DNA from: Lyophyllum atratum
Lineage: Eukaryota > Basidiomycota > Agaricomycetes > Agaricales > Lyophyllaceae
Length of the DNA stretch: 64,000 bases
Assembly: GCA_014905825.1 (NCBI GenBank)
Contig: JACGCN010000011.1
Coordinates: forward strand, 310,001-374,000
Reading direction: 5' to 3'
The translations under genes were made by a program, and so were the position numbers. Positions 1-11,434 of this stretch are shown here, in pieces. The stretch's first letter is position 1, and every line of letters starts with the position of its first letter. The notes beneath the pieces were generated by a model that saw nothing but the letters and a program-made list of their open reading frames with translations, did no database searches and was not told the origin of the DNA.

Positions 1-1480
1 CCGTTGAGGTGCGTGTTCCCATTCCAAAACATGGCTTGGGCTTGGGCTGATTTAATATTGGTAGGCGTTCTTCCCGAAAAACCGCGGAAATTGGAAGCAG
101 TTCTCGAGCTGGGAACCAGAGGAGAAAGCAAAGAGGGAGAAGAAGACGGTGGAGGATACGAGATTCCCGCAGGAGGTTGAGGTCAAGAAGGGGTATTCCT
201 GGAGTGATCAACTGGGGATTGCGATTGCTGCACTTGTTGATGCTGGGAATGGGGAGTTCGTCCACTGGACTAAAGATGTATGTGCGACCTTAAAATATCC
301 TCGACGGTCGCCAACGACTTTTACGCTTAGATTCTGGGCTTGGTCATCGCTCAGCGCCAGAGGATAATTGATGCGACGGACGCAAAGGACGATGACGCTG
401 AACTACTTGACGACGATGACGATGGTGTGGCTGCGGAGGCCCTGAGACTAAAGGGGCCGTCGGCAGAAGCGATGGCGAAGATAACTGACTACCGTATGTA
501 ACTCATTTGCACTTCTGCGTCGAGGGAATTGTACTAAGAACGTTGCTCAGAGGTACCATATCTGAGCAACGAGCAAGCAGATGCTGCGACGAAAAACCCG
601 CACGTAAAACTCTTGTTCCGACTCTGCAAATTCTTCGTCGTAGATGAAGGTACGGTTTATTCCACCCCCCCGTCGTATTTTGCTAATATTTTTATGGACA
701 GATGCGGACGAATTGGAGTGGTACGTGCCTTCGGGTATCGCACCATCCGATCTTCAAAGCACTCTCACTGTCATCGAACAATTTTTGGAGACTCCCATCG
801 ATCTTGAGGGCAAGAAGGCTTCGGAGCTATTAGGCAAGAAGCGTCGCCGTCGACGTCGAAGGCGCTCACCTTCACCTGCGTCCGGCGATGATGATGTGGA
901 TGCGCTTGACGACGACGAGCCCAGGCGAAAGAAGAGGAAAGAGAAAAAGACCAAAGAAAAGGAACAATACAAATCGGCGCAATTCATCGAAGACAGCGAT
1001 GAAGAGTACGGCGACATTGAAGCCTTCCTTGAGAAGGAGAGGATCATGCGAGAAAAGGCGGAGACGGCGGCCGCCACGTCGGGTGGAGCCAAAGTTGGAA
1101 CTATGAAAGCGCACGGTACGAAGAAGAGGCGCAGGAAGGTTGGGAACGACTCTGGGAATAAGAAGCGGAAAGGCGAGCAGCCGGCAACTACCACCGTGAC
1201 AGAGCACAATGCGACAGACGCGGACACTTCACATGAGGATGACCAGGAGATAGGCGTCGCCGTTTCTCCCGACTCTCCTCCCGCTCCTCCACCCCCTCGA
1301 CCTAAGCCAAGACCAATCGCTAAAAGGGCTCTTTCCACTTCCCCGTCATCAGACGCCGGGGAGATGCCTGCCCAGGATACGCAGACTAATTTATCGCCGT
1401 CTGTTACCAGGGCGGGAACTGCTGGGAACAGCCACCCTCGGCGAAATCGGATGGTGATCTCAGATGAGGACGATGACTGA
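1..1480 (+). CDS. TOF1: Tof1/Timeless replication fork protection protein, C-terminal part
   Basis: This is the 3' part of a Timeless/Tof1/Swi1 gene; the 5' part lies outside the window. Exons read as <1-8, 65-277, 331-493, 551-649 and 702-1480, joined by canonical 52-57 nt introns with all phases consistent. The protein reads V-E-A-F-F-P-K-N-R-G-N-W-K, then YSWSDQLGIAIAALVDAG, LFRLCKFFVVDE and DELEWYVPSGI, which are family signatures, followed by a PIDLEGKKASELL block. The remaining C-terminus is low complexity, with an eight-arginine run, K/R-rich and D/E-rich stretches and a proline run, and ends in an acidic DEDDD. The family works with Tipin/Csm3 at replication forks to stabilise stalled forks and support checkpoint signalling in the nucleus. 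The basic tail probably contains the nuclear localisation signal (inference). Confidence 0.93.
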
Positions 1481-4459
1481 GCCCGAGGTTGTCATGTTTT
1501 ATATCCGTCCTGTGACCTTTCCCTTCGCGCTACCACCCTTGACGACCAACCCTGCATTCTTTGCTTTTGAACAACATGTACAGACTACCCGCCTCCGACG
1601 CTCTCGTTCGCCCCCTGTAATTTGACTATTATTTATGGTCCCTATCTTCTATCTTCTTCCTCGTTGTGTAGTAGATTCTACAGATGGTGGGGAAATAATC
1701 ACTATGTGAGCCAGCACCTCTTGTTCCTGTGTGTGTACCGCTGACCCTGCATACGTCGCCAATCGAGATCTCCGTTGACCCTCCCTGGGTACTTGTCAAC
1801 CAAGCAGGAGGGAAGCAGCCGCAGGCAATCTACATTCCTGCCGCTGTCAAGCTCGTTCCCGACTTGCTTGTATCCAACGGCTAGGTCTATCCGAATTTTG
1901 ACAGCCTTCCCGTCCGCGTGATACCGAGCACTCTCAAAGTAAGCGTGTTGACTTTTAACCTAAACATGATGCAAAAGCTCGGAGATGCTACACGAGAATG
2001 TTGGCGTACACATGAAGTCGCCGACCTGAAGGCACTAGGTGAGGAATGCGGGGTAGACGGGCGCAGTTTCGAGCAATTACGGGGATGGAGCTTGGTGCGT
2101 CATTCCTTACCACATACTTGTTACAATGTCGTCGACCTTTCACCAAGAAGGGTTGTTGAGTATTGAGTCCTCGGTCCTGACACAGAACTTGTTTGCCGGC
2201 CAGTGATCAAGTGGCCGTTTTACATGCGACTACACCACAGAATACCATGCGCTCGTAGCGTGGCATCAGATCGCTGTCGAAGTCCACGACTTTCAACGGT
2301 TGACAGGTAGGCGTAGCTTGGAAGTCAGAAGGACCGGCCCTCGGGCAGGACGACTACGAGTCGGTGCTCTGTAATCAATCACTCTTTTTGTTTCTCACAG
2401 ACCCCGGAAAAATAGTACTCAAACGCCAGTTTCAGTATGCCTCCTATCCGTGGAATGAGTGCAAGCATTATGTGCATTGTCGACGACTCTCCCAATTTAG
2501 TCGAAGGTACGGAGTCTTGGGTCAATAATCTACCTGGGATTCACGACCCTGGCATTCCTGATAAGAAGTTGAACAGTCAGCACACGCCTGCATGTGAACA
2601 TGTAAAGCTTGCCGTCGCGGAGTCAATGCAAGGTCTTCGCGCTCTGCTAAGGTGCTGCAGAGCTACTCGCTGATACTTACTTCTTGGTCCCCATGCGACA
2701 TCCAGATACCGGTAGACACGGCTTTAGTGATCTTGACCAAGGCTCACAATCTGTCTGGGAGTTCTAAAGGGAGACATGGCTTTTCTACGATCAGGTTAAC
2801 AGCGAAGAAAGAGGTAACACTTTATACCATGAATTTTGGAACACTTTTGTAAAATTGACATTCATCTACCTCTGGCATCCTGTTTCGCATATTTCCTTGC
2901 GATCCACGTCATAGCTGCCACTTATACTGCGACTAGACGTTCTGTAGAGACGCCACCAGCTCTCTCCTTACCTGGTAAAGGCGTCTTCGATCCCAGGATG
3001 ATGTGTCTTGTCAAGGATTTGCGACGACGACGTTGGGGCGAGGCCACCATCAGAATTCGCGAAGACTGGACCACATAGCTACTCGGGACAGGTTTTAAGC
3101 TGCTTCAATTCGCAAACAGCTCATTTACTCCAAGTCAAATCACTCGACTTCCTGCCAGGGTTATTAAATCAGAAGTCGCTCACCGTGATGGACGGAATGC
3201 CTGTTTCTGCACGTGGATACAGTTACTTTCGGCCCAAGACGAAGTCGATAAGGCTTAGAAGGGAATTGGACAGTCAATTGGAAAAGGGGGCCAATGCAGC
3301 AGGTAATAGTCGAACGCCACGTTAACTTTTGAATTCGGTCATCGACACACTCTAACGTTCGATATGAATATTTCCACTCTCCGTCGCAAAGTGTGGGCTT
3401 AAACGCGCCATTCCAAGACCAAACAGAATTCTGATCAAAGAAACCCGTCGTGGAATCCATGAAGGGGTCATTCTCTACATGGAGATAATCATTCTGATAA
3501 AGTTTGTGGTCCCCGATCCTTAGCGAGAAAATAACTTCAATGCTCCTGCTGGATAATATCTGGTAGCAAGCTGAACGGCCCGTATCCTGTATATCTCAGG
3601 ACTTATCTGCAAATATGAGAGGTAAGTCATCCCCCTTGTCATCAAGGGAGACTTTATGGGCGATCGCGTGGCATGCCCCACCTGATTTGGGCACACTCGG
3701 ATTGTTGCGAGAAGTCATACTGATTGTTCCATGGGTCCGAGGGGTCGACCATTAAAGAGGGAGACTGTCCCCAGCACAAGTATACTTCGTTGATCTGGCG
3801 ACAGAATGGACGCCACTAAACCGTTTAGACAGGATGATATCTGGAATTATTGCCAAGCTTGGACCAATAGCGCGGAGTGATGAGTTCGAAATTTGCTTCC
3901 TTTCATACGTCTCCGAAATTCGAATGCGTCCAGCGCGCATCAACTTCCTGGCAACTTGCGATTTCTGTAATGATCCCCGATCAAAAGAAGCACCTTCAGG
4001 CACTCAAAATCTTCAAGATGCAACGGCCGCATTGCCGATACGGCAAATTGCTAACAATCGGTATCGTGTCTTAGAAGACTCATCCAGGAGAAAGGGAAGC
4101 ACCGGATTGTCCAGGTTCCAGAAAACAATCGGAATTACAGACCACAAATCCAAGATGCACCTTGAATAGGGAGAAGTATCGCAATATAGATCAAACAATC
4201 GTTTTGGCCACATCCAGGAGAATCTAAATGGACTAATGGAACGAGCAACTCATCTCCCAGGGTCGTCCGTCCAGTTTAAGGGCTCTTCGCCTGATCGAGG
4301 AAAGCGAACAATCGGGACTACGACAAACACAGGGTTTGGGAAATTCGAAAGCCCAAAGTCTCAAACCTAATCGTCCGAAACCCCCACTTGATATAAGTTC
4401 AGGTGCTTTCTCATCTGTCCAGACCCCGATTCCTTTCCCCTACCTTACGTTATAACGTG
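1481..4459. other. gene-poor stretch, possible decayed coding pieces
   Basis: About 3 kb between Tof1 and the bZIP gene has no gene I can support. Some stretches look coding-like but are interrupted by stops, for example about 1750-1890 and 1915-2095 on the + strand, and 2400-2510 where KIVLKRQFQYASYPW can be read. I do not recognise the family. The longest open frames here are about 80-110 codons with no shared frame, no domain and no consistent splice structure. It may be a relic of one or more genes. Confidence 0.4.
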
Positions 4460-5625
4460 ATGTCGTCTATCAACCACCACCACACGTCTCACTCAGAACG
4501 CCCTGAACGAAGCCGTAACGCCAAAGCTCAGGCAAGACATCGCGCAAAACGAAAAGCTTACATTGAGCAGGTTCGTCTCCATTATTGCTCGGTCTTTAGA
4601 CCTTACTCTCTGTGTATTCTTGACTGACGCAACGCATACGGTCCTTCAGTTAGAAACAACCGTGACCAAGCTCCAAACAGCTCTCGGCTTTACACATGAA
4701 GATGTTTCAGCACTCCCGCCGCCGCTTATACGGATTCGAGAATTAGAACAGGAAAACACACGATTAGAAAAAGAGAACGAAGACCTGCGGCGAATGTTGA
4801 CTGAATCTGGTGGAAGGGGTCTACCCATGGAAATACCTCGTCGAGATTCTGTTTCGACTTTCCAAGATGTGCGTCTCTGTGATCGTGATCGTGAGTACAA
4901 GAGGAAGAAAGTGGCCGGGGATGTTGAGGGAGCATACATGGCACGATCCTTCCTCTTGTGCTTGAAGGCGGCGCTTAACATGCTTCGTTTCCAGAGCCCC
5001 AGCGACACGCCCCCTCATGGTGGCGACCCCATTCGCCCACCGCCACTCACCATCCCTCAGCCGATGACCCATCACTATTCGTATACGCCTTCTAACCCAC
5101 ATGGCGTTTCTGGCCCGTCGCCTATGTTCAATCTGCATGCTCCAGCGTTCCAGATGCCTAATACCCCTTCAGAGTCGAGCGCTACATCAAGCCCTCCATT
5201 TTCGGCGAGTGTTATTTCATCTACACGAACGCTACTCTGTGGCATAAGTGCACGTAGAGGCTTCATCGGATCCTAGTGACGTTCACTTTCATGCAGCCCG
5301 CCCAGATGCAAGAGCCTCTACATTCACCTGTGAACCATCGACCATCCTCCATGGCAGGACCTCAAACCCTCTCAAATTATGCCCCTCGGCATAACCACTA
5401 TGGATCCGTCAAGGTGGAGGAGGACCATTATGCCGTGAGACCTCAATTTTATCTTATCCTGCTCGAGGCCACGCTCACGTTCGCTATAAGTCATCACACC
5501 ACCAACAAAATAATGGTCACTATCCATTACCTCCGTCCGATCCGTACACGCATGAACACACCAGCCATGGGATGGAAAACCATTGGCACACGTACTCGTC
5601 AGAGCGTGGTCATTTGCATCGGTAG
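4460..5625 (+). CDS. bZIP transcription factor
   Basis: Exons read as 4460-4570, 4650-5210, 5297-5434 and 5491-5625, about 314 aa. The first exon ends in a basic region of bZIP type (RSRNAKAQARHRAKRKAYIEQ, split over the intron). It is followed directly by a leucine-zipper-like coiled coil: LETTVTKLQTALGF, then IRELEQENTRLEKENEDLRRML. The rest is disordered and rich in P, S, H and Q, typical of an activation region. The protein should bind DNA as a dimer in the nucleus; its target genes are unknown. The least certain borders are the donor of the second intron (5211) and whether the stretch near 4930-4995 is coding or a short intron. The start is the first ATG that puts the basic region in frame. 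Confidence 0.82.
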
Positions 5626-6213
5626 TGTTTTTTTATTTCGGCTATGGCTAACCTCTAGAATATACCCTACATTCTTCCTTTCTTGCTTATTTCTCATGTC
5701 AATTGCTGTCCAGGACTATTCGCTGCCTCGATGTATAAAGTGATAGTGTGTCATATATCGAATACATTCTCGTTGTTGCGTAACGGTGTAAGAGATTGAA
5801 ATGGTTCAGAAGGTTAATTGGACATGGGACAGAGAAGCTCGGAAGGTCACCGGCCAGATCTGGTATATCGATCGACACGCACCCTACTAACGGCATGGCC
5901 TGGTGATGATACCCGGTAACATATTTCGACAATGGTAAGTAATTGACCGGTGGCTGGCCCTCTTGGCCACCACCTTAGCAAGAGCCGTCTCTGACCATCG
6001 CAAGCCAAGAAATTCGAGCACCGCGGCTGATGTATCTCTTTGTCTGTTTCAGTGGCTCAGAGCTCTGGCCACGGCCACGGCTGAGGCTCATTGTTCGCAA
6101 ATCATTATAAGTCTGAAAATCGTGTCCACAGATCATCTCTCTTGAGTTACTACCCACCCTGAATCTCGACTTCAACACGCAGTTGTAATTGCAGTAAATC
6201 TATCGCCAACATT
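5626..6213. other. intergenic, no gene seen
   Basis: This stretch holds the bZIP 3' end region and the upstream region of the transaldolase-like gene. Short open frames exist on both strands (up to about 77 codons) but have no domain, splice structure or codon pattern that I can support. Confidence 0.5.
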
Positions 6214-7786
6214 ATGCCTTCCAGATCTCGCCCCGACAAAAACGCCGACATATCCTCGATTACTAGTATCACTACTACAGCAATGAAGCTGGTCAAGGAT
6301 CGCGACATCGCGCTTATAGGAGATACATTAGACTTCGAGAGTATATCATCTTCTCTATGTCCACTTGTTGCGGATGACTGATCTTAACAAGCGCTCGGAC
6401 TGCATGACTTCCATGGCACAGCAATAAATCCAAGGAGCATTATTGGGGCTATTGACGCGGAGAGCGTGTTTTATCACGTCTGGACGGCAGTGAAACAAAC
6501 ACTAGACGAGCGGTAAGTCTCCAAAAGTACCATCGGTCGACCAAGTCCGATGGCTAACAAACCTTAGTGTCAGGCGTCGTATTTCTAATACAAGACTCGT
6601 GAAAGCGTCACTCGAGCGATTTGTGCGTGTTCCCGTCACCATCCCTCTCATCACATCAGAATGACGCGGACCATAGCTGTTTGAACTGGGGAACATTATT
6701 CTTTATCGAGTGGACGGACCCCATTTTACGATCGTAGATCCACGCAAACATAATGACGCATCCTCGATGGTAAGAATCGCCCAGCGCCTGGTTTCTCTTT
6801 TCGAGGAGAAAGGTATCCGCAGGGACAAGGTCATTATCAGTGTGCGTATATTTATCGCTACTCGCAAATAAAGCTGAAGACCATCAATGACCGCGATAGA
6901 TACCAGCCACGATGGAGGGATTGCAAGCCGCGCACGAGCTTGAAAGCGAGCATGGGATTCACACAAACCTTTACTTAGTCTCCGGACTTCTCCACGCCGC
7001 AGCATGCGCAGAAGCAGGAGCAACGACGATAACTGTTCCCGTTGGCCGCGTGAGTGTTGAACAGTAGTTCAATCGCTGGAGGTTGTGTGCTCAGAAGTGC
7101 GAAACAGCTGCTCGATTGGTATGAGCGGAAGCGGAAGGCCGTCTACGAAGATCTCTCTGTCCACCCAGGTGTCGAAACAATCCAGTCCACACTCGAATAC
7201 TTCAAGCTTCACGGGATCAAGACCAAAGTCATAGGATCAGAATTTCGAGCGGTACGTCAAGTGACCACAGCATCCGACGGCTTTGGCTGACAAGACTGTA
7301 TTGATCTTGAAGCTATCGGAGTTAGGGCCCCTTGCCGCATTCGACGCCATCTGTATTTCGAAAGATCAGGCCGACGGCTTGCGACGGTCATGCATTCCGA
7401 AGTCTACACCGGATATTTCTCCTTCGGCCCACCTGCGGGCTCGACAGGCACAGTATCCCACATCACTTCTCTCGGCCAAAACGGGATTCATGGACGCCAT
7501 GTCCGCTGAAACACGAAGCATGGTTGCAGCCACGCTCTTCGTCCCCCTCGGCGAAATGAAAGCCCAAATGGACGACATTGAAGAAATCGTTGGAAAGGAG
7601 GTGGCGAGACAGTGGGAGTTGAGGACCCTGGATATCAAGACCTTGTACGGGCCGCCTTGCAAGAAACGTAGAAGCAAGGGCGCGGACGATGCAGAGCCCA
7701 AAAATGTGCGGCGCGAGCGGAGCCTTTCCAAAGACCTCGGACTGGAAGAATTGTATGGCGAGCAAGATGCTGATGATGTATTTTAG
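6214..7786 (+). CDS. transaldolase-like protein, probable pseudoenzyme
   Basis: Exons read as 6214-6340, 6392-6512, 6568-6622, 6677-6841, 6900-7049 (or to 7063), 7095-7251 and 7313-7786. The transaldolase fold is recognisable: GDTLDFES (strand 1), TAINPRSIIGAID (the TNPS region), VIISIPATMEGLQAA (the LIKIPATWEG region), GIHTNLYLVSGLLHAAACAEAG, a VGR, then LLDWYERKR and HPGVETIQSTLEYF. The Schiff-base lysine of the K-(I/L)-(P/A)-A-T block is Ser here, and the Glu of the STEVD block is replaced (FTIVDPR). The Asp of the first strand and the Asn of TNPS remain. The C-terminus carries an extra basic patch (KKRRSK) and an acidic tail. Enzymatic aldol transfer in the pentose phosphate pathway is therefore unlikely. 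The junction at 7050-7094 does not join in frame by a normal intron: either a 31 nt intron or a frameshift is needed. Confidence 0.78.
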
Positions 7787-9040
7787 CCTGTAGATACCCA
7801 TATTATTGAAATCATCACAATGCGCATCCGTGGTCAGAGAGCGTGGGCACCGGCGAATTCGAGTGTAACAGGGATACCCCACCGGTTTTCTAGAAATTTA
7901 CTCCAAATTTGTTTTTGTTGCCACAGGACCCCCAGCAGAACACCACGTGGAATAGCAGGTGGGGAACCGAAACATTGGCGGACCCCGAGAATGCGATGCT
8001 GGTGCACATTTTTATATGCGATTATGGCCGATGTTGTTGAAACCAGCGAAAAGTCTGGGTATACGCCGAGAGCATCGATGAATAAATTGGACCCAAAAAC
8101 AAGAGGATTCCCTTGGTGTCAGGGTGGCGCCAGACAGGAGGTCAGGATTCCCCCCAAAGATCAAGCGTTCAAAATCCCTTTCGCCGCGGAGCTCCCACTA
8201 AGCTCGGAGGCTGAAGGCCGACTGTGGAATACTTACCACGACTAAGAGCTGAGGCTACGAGGATGATATAATCATACGGATCATCGGTCAATGGTTGGTC
8301 GATGACATGGAGGCGTCCCACTTCATTCGGACAAGCCCGGTGTGATCCCGGCGATCAGCAGAAGGTAGACAGTCTCTAGGGATAAGTATGCATGGGATGC
8401 CTTTTGATAGTACCATATTAGACTGACCAGTCTCGTGTATCGCGAGGCACGGACGCACCTGTTACTATTTTCAGCCACATCGAAAGTAGGCTGAAGTTCG
8501 AAGCTGGACGGCGAGAATGGGAGCGTAGGAGGCTTCTGTTGTCATGAGAAAGTAAAAATGCGGACTGCCTAGCCGTTTAGGGTAAGGTCAGCCCATGATA
8601 TTGTCGCTTGTCGAAATGGACGGTTAGGGGGGTAGTAAAGAGGCGCCATCGTTGGCATTAATCTTGTGTTAATCTCCACTGTGCGCATAGCTGGAATGAG
8701 TCTCTGGAAGCGAGGGGGTACATGTGTCATGGAAGAGCGCGCCCACCAAGCAACCGTCGACGTCAAGTCGAAGCATCATTGACTCGGACATCAGGTGGAG
8801 ATACAAAATTCCATTAGGTAGCCGCGTCGAGTTCCCAGCTGTTCCCAGGTCACCGGAGTCCCATGTTGTGAGTGAGGTAGATGTTTAGCCAAACCTTTCC
8901 AAATTATAGCGGTAGGGGATGGCGAAGGCAGTCGCAGGCTAGCCGGGCGCAGTGACAGTTGTCAGTCAACCCCTGATCAAAAATTATCGGAGTTCCGAAT
9001 CGGACTCTCCCTCTCAAGCTGACCGACCCTTCGGCCTATT
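7787..9040. other. intergenic, no gene seen
   Basis: A stretch of 1.25 kb between the transaldolase-like and phosphatase genes. An open frame of 141 codons at 7820-8245 (+) has no ATG-supported domain, no splice partner and no recognisable motif, so I treat it as chance. Confidence 0.5.
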
Positions 9041-10216
9041 ATGAGCACTCGCCTTTCAACTGCCCAGCAGTATGCCGCTCTTTTGGACAAGTACGATACA
9101 TGGATGTTCGACTGTGATGGTGTGCTCTGGCACGGCGATCGCTTGATCGATGGGGCTGTGGATGTCCTGGAAATGTTGCGGCGTAAAGGTGAGCATCCAG
9201 AACTCTTCACATCTGGGGCCATCTCACTGATACAATGTCCACAAGGAAAGAAAGTCCTCTTTGTTACGAACAACGCCACGAAATCCAGGAAGAGCTACAA
9301 AGGCAAATTTGACCAGCTGGGGGTACAAGCACATGTGGTGAGTGCGGATCAGTAGAGCCTGGATGCCACTAACACCGTTCAAAGGACGAGATATACGGCT
9401 CGGCATATGCAGCAGCGATCTACCTATCAACCGTGGTAAAACTGCCAAAGACGAAGAAGGTCTATGTTATAGGCATGATTGGCTTGGAAGAAGAACTGCA
9501 CGAAGAAGGCTTCACTACTCTAGGTGGCACGGTACGCTCACATGCGCCAGATCCCCCACGACATTCTGACAGGAGTCCGACAGGATCCCGCGGACTGCAC
9601 TCTGGAACCGTTCTCTCTTTCGAATTTCACTCTTGATCCCGATGTCGCAGCTGTCGTCTGTGGCCTCGACACCCAGATCAACTACACGAAGATCTCGAAG
9701 GCGTACCAGTATCTGACGCGTAACCCTGATTGTCAGTTTATCGCCACCAACGAGGACAGTACCTATCCAAGTGCCGACGGTCTGTTGCCAGGGGCAGGAT
9801 CGATCAGTGCTCCACTTCGATACGCACTAGGCAGAAATCCAGTGTGTACGGGCAAGCCGTCGAAGACGATGCTAGACTGTATCAACGCCAAGTCAGTAAT
9901 ATCGCAGGAACGCGTCACGCTCTGTGGGACCTAATTGCCCATTTGCAGAGTCCACTATAACCCCGAACGAACAATCATGGTCGGCGACAGGCTTAACACT
10001 GATATTCTGTTTGGAAAGGCTGGAGGTCTGGCTACTCTTCTAGTCTTGACTGGTAGATCCGTGTTTCTTCCATGTTGACCGCCACCTCCACTAACTTGTC
10101 ACTTGTCAGGTATCACCTCAGAATCCGACATCACAGGGCCCGAACCTGCGGCCAGCACAATCGTACCAGACTTCGTCACGAAGTCTATCGCAGACTTTCG
10201 CGCTGTAATAGAATAG
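9041..10216 (+). CDS. PHO13: 4-nitrophenylphosphatase / phosphoglycolate phosphatase (HAD family)
   Basis: Six exons: 9041-9188, 9246-9337, 9385-9531, 9584-9891, 9949-10052 and 10110-10216, all with canonical introns, about 301 aa, the usual length for the family. HAD motif I is MFDCDGVLW (nucleophile Asp and acid/base Asp two residues on), motif II is [12 protein letters not shown], the lysine of motif III is in TGKPSK, and motif IV is [10 protein letters not shown]. The C2-type cap region lies between motifs II and III ([20 protein letters not shown]). This family hydrolyses phosphoglycolate and 2-phospho-lactate/4-phosphoerythronate side products as metabolite repair in the cytosol, and p-nitrophenyl phosphate in vitro. 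It converges with the PIG-F gene, whose stop codon lies 100 bp away. Confidence 0.93.
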
Positions 10217-10316
10217 AGTAGATGGAAGTTTGGACTCCCATGAACATGGATCTAGAGTTACAACGGGCGTATCTTTACAATGGAATTAGAATCTATCTGA
10301 TAGATTATAAAGCTTC

Positions 10317-11434
10317 TTAGGTATTTTTCTTTGCAGCGTTCAAGGACCGGATGTGCTCGTCAGCAAGGTATCTCGTGCAGTTGGCAGTCAGCGCAACCAA
10401 AGAAGCGCAAGTGTAGCCCAGGATAGCACCGTACGCGGGTGTCAGAGGCCATGCCTAACAGCCAAGCATCAGAAGGAGGTGAGCATACGGGACCGAGGTA
10501 CAGACCTGCCATGGACGATCCCAATCAAGAGCTATGGGAATAACTCCAGCCCAACAGCCCAGAGCAGTCCCGATAGCAGGGTAGACGAATGCTCTCTCGA
10601 CGGGGGTCCGTATACTATTTGAGATGATGTTAAATAAACACCGAATTCCAGGATAGAAGATCTACTCACGAGAATTCGGCAAAGAGCCTTACCCATGTCA
10701 TCCTGTTAACCACAGACTGGGAATCACTCGATAGCCTTGGGGGACCGAGAGAATAGACAGGCGGAAAAACAACGAGGAGAGATATCAGGAGCGCTAGAAG
10801 ATAGGTGTGTGCTATATGACTGAGGGACGATCAGAGTGGTGTTCGATGGGTTACGCGACATGAATCCCTTGACCTTGTAAGTGGCGCGCCAAATAAGACC
10901 AGGACTCCATGAAACACGAGAGAAGCAGCGAAAGTTGCTATCCACGCGCGTCTCAACTCCTGGAAGTTCATAAAGTGTATGTCCAGGTGGACAATAACGG
11001 AGATGACATACCGCTATCTTCTGTCTCTCAGCCAGTACCTTGTCCAGCTTCTTTTCGTCATCAGAGCCTTCTAATGCATATTCAATCCACCAATCTCTCA
11101 TCCACCCGCCCCACCATCCCTGAAGGAGGAAAACGCCGGCGCAGATACAGAGCAACGTCGAGACTGGGCTGACCGTTAGATCCTCCAGGAACGGATGCTG
11201 CGGTCTATCACGGGAAGTTTGAAGCTCGGGGTCTATTGAAGGCTTTGTGAATTCAAACAAGAACGTCGTTCTAGGGAGGAAGAGTGCAGTGAAGGTCAAG
11301 AGTGTAGTGTGAACGCCAACCACCGATGTGTAACGAGCGAAAGGGAAGAAACCGGTGCTTTTTGGGTAATCGATGTCCGAGGGAATGTCGGGTGTTGAGG
11401 CGGCCTTTTTGCCCTTTGCCTTCCCCTTCCCCAT
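10317..11434 (-). CDS. GPI11: GPI ethanolamine phosphate transferase stabilising subunit PIG-F/Gpi11
   Basis: Exons on the minus strand: 11434-11012, 10959-10874, 10819-10670, 10614-10506 and 10454-10317. The protein starts with a lysine-rich MGKGKAKGKKA tail. Hydrophobic segments follow: ARYTSVVGVHTTLLTFTALF, VSTLLCICAGVFLLQGWWGG, ATFAASLVFHGVLVLFGAPL, HTYLLALLISLLVVFPPVY, ALGCWAGVIPIALDWDRPWQ and AILGYTCASLVALT. The APLT-S-H, VVFPPVYSLGPP and IALDWDRPWQAWP blocks identify Pig-F. It is an ER membrane partner of the PIG-O and GPI7-type ethanolamine phosphate transferases in late GPI-anchor synthesis. The third exon acceptor (10820) was chosen because the nearer one would break the frame. Confidence 0.92.

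Noticed and set aside
754..1338. Long minus-strand frame opposite Tof1
   Set aside because: It is a shadow of the low-complexity Arg/Asp/Glu-rich Tof1 tail; no motif of its own.
7820..8245. 141-codon plus-strand frame
   Set aside because: No domain, no splice context and no codon pattern; probably chance.
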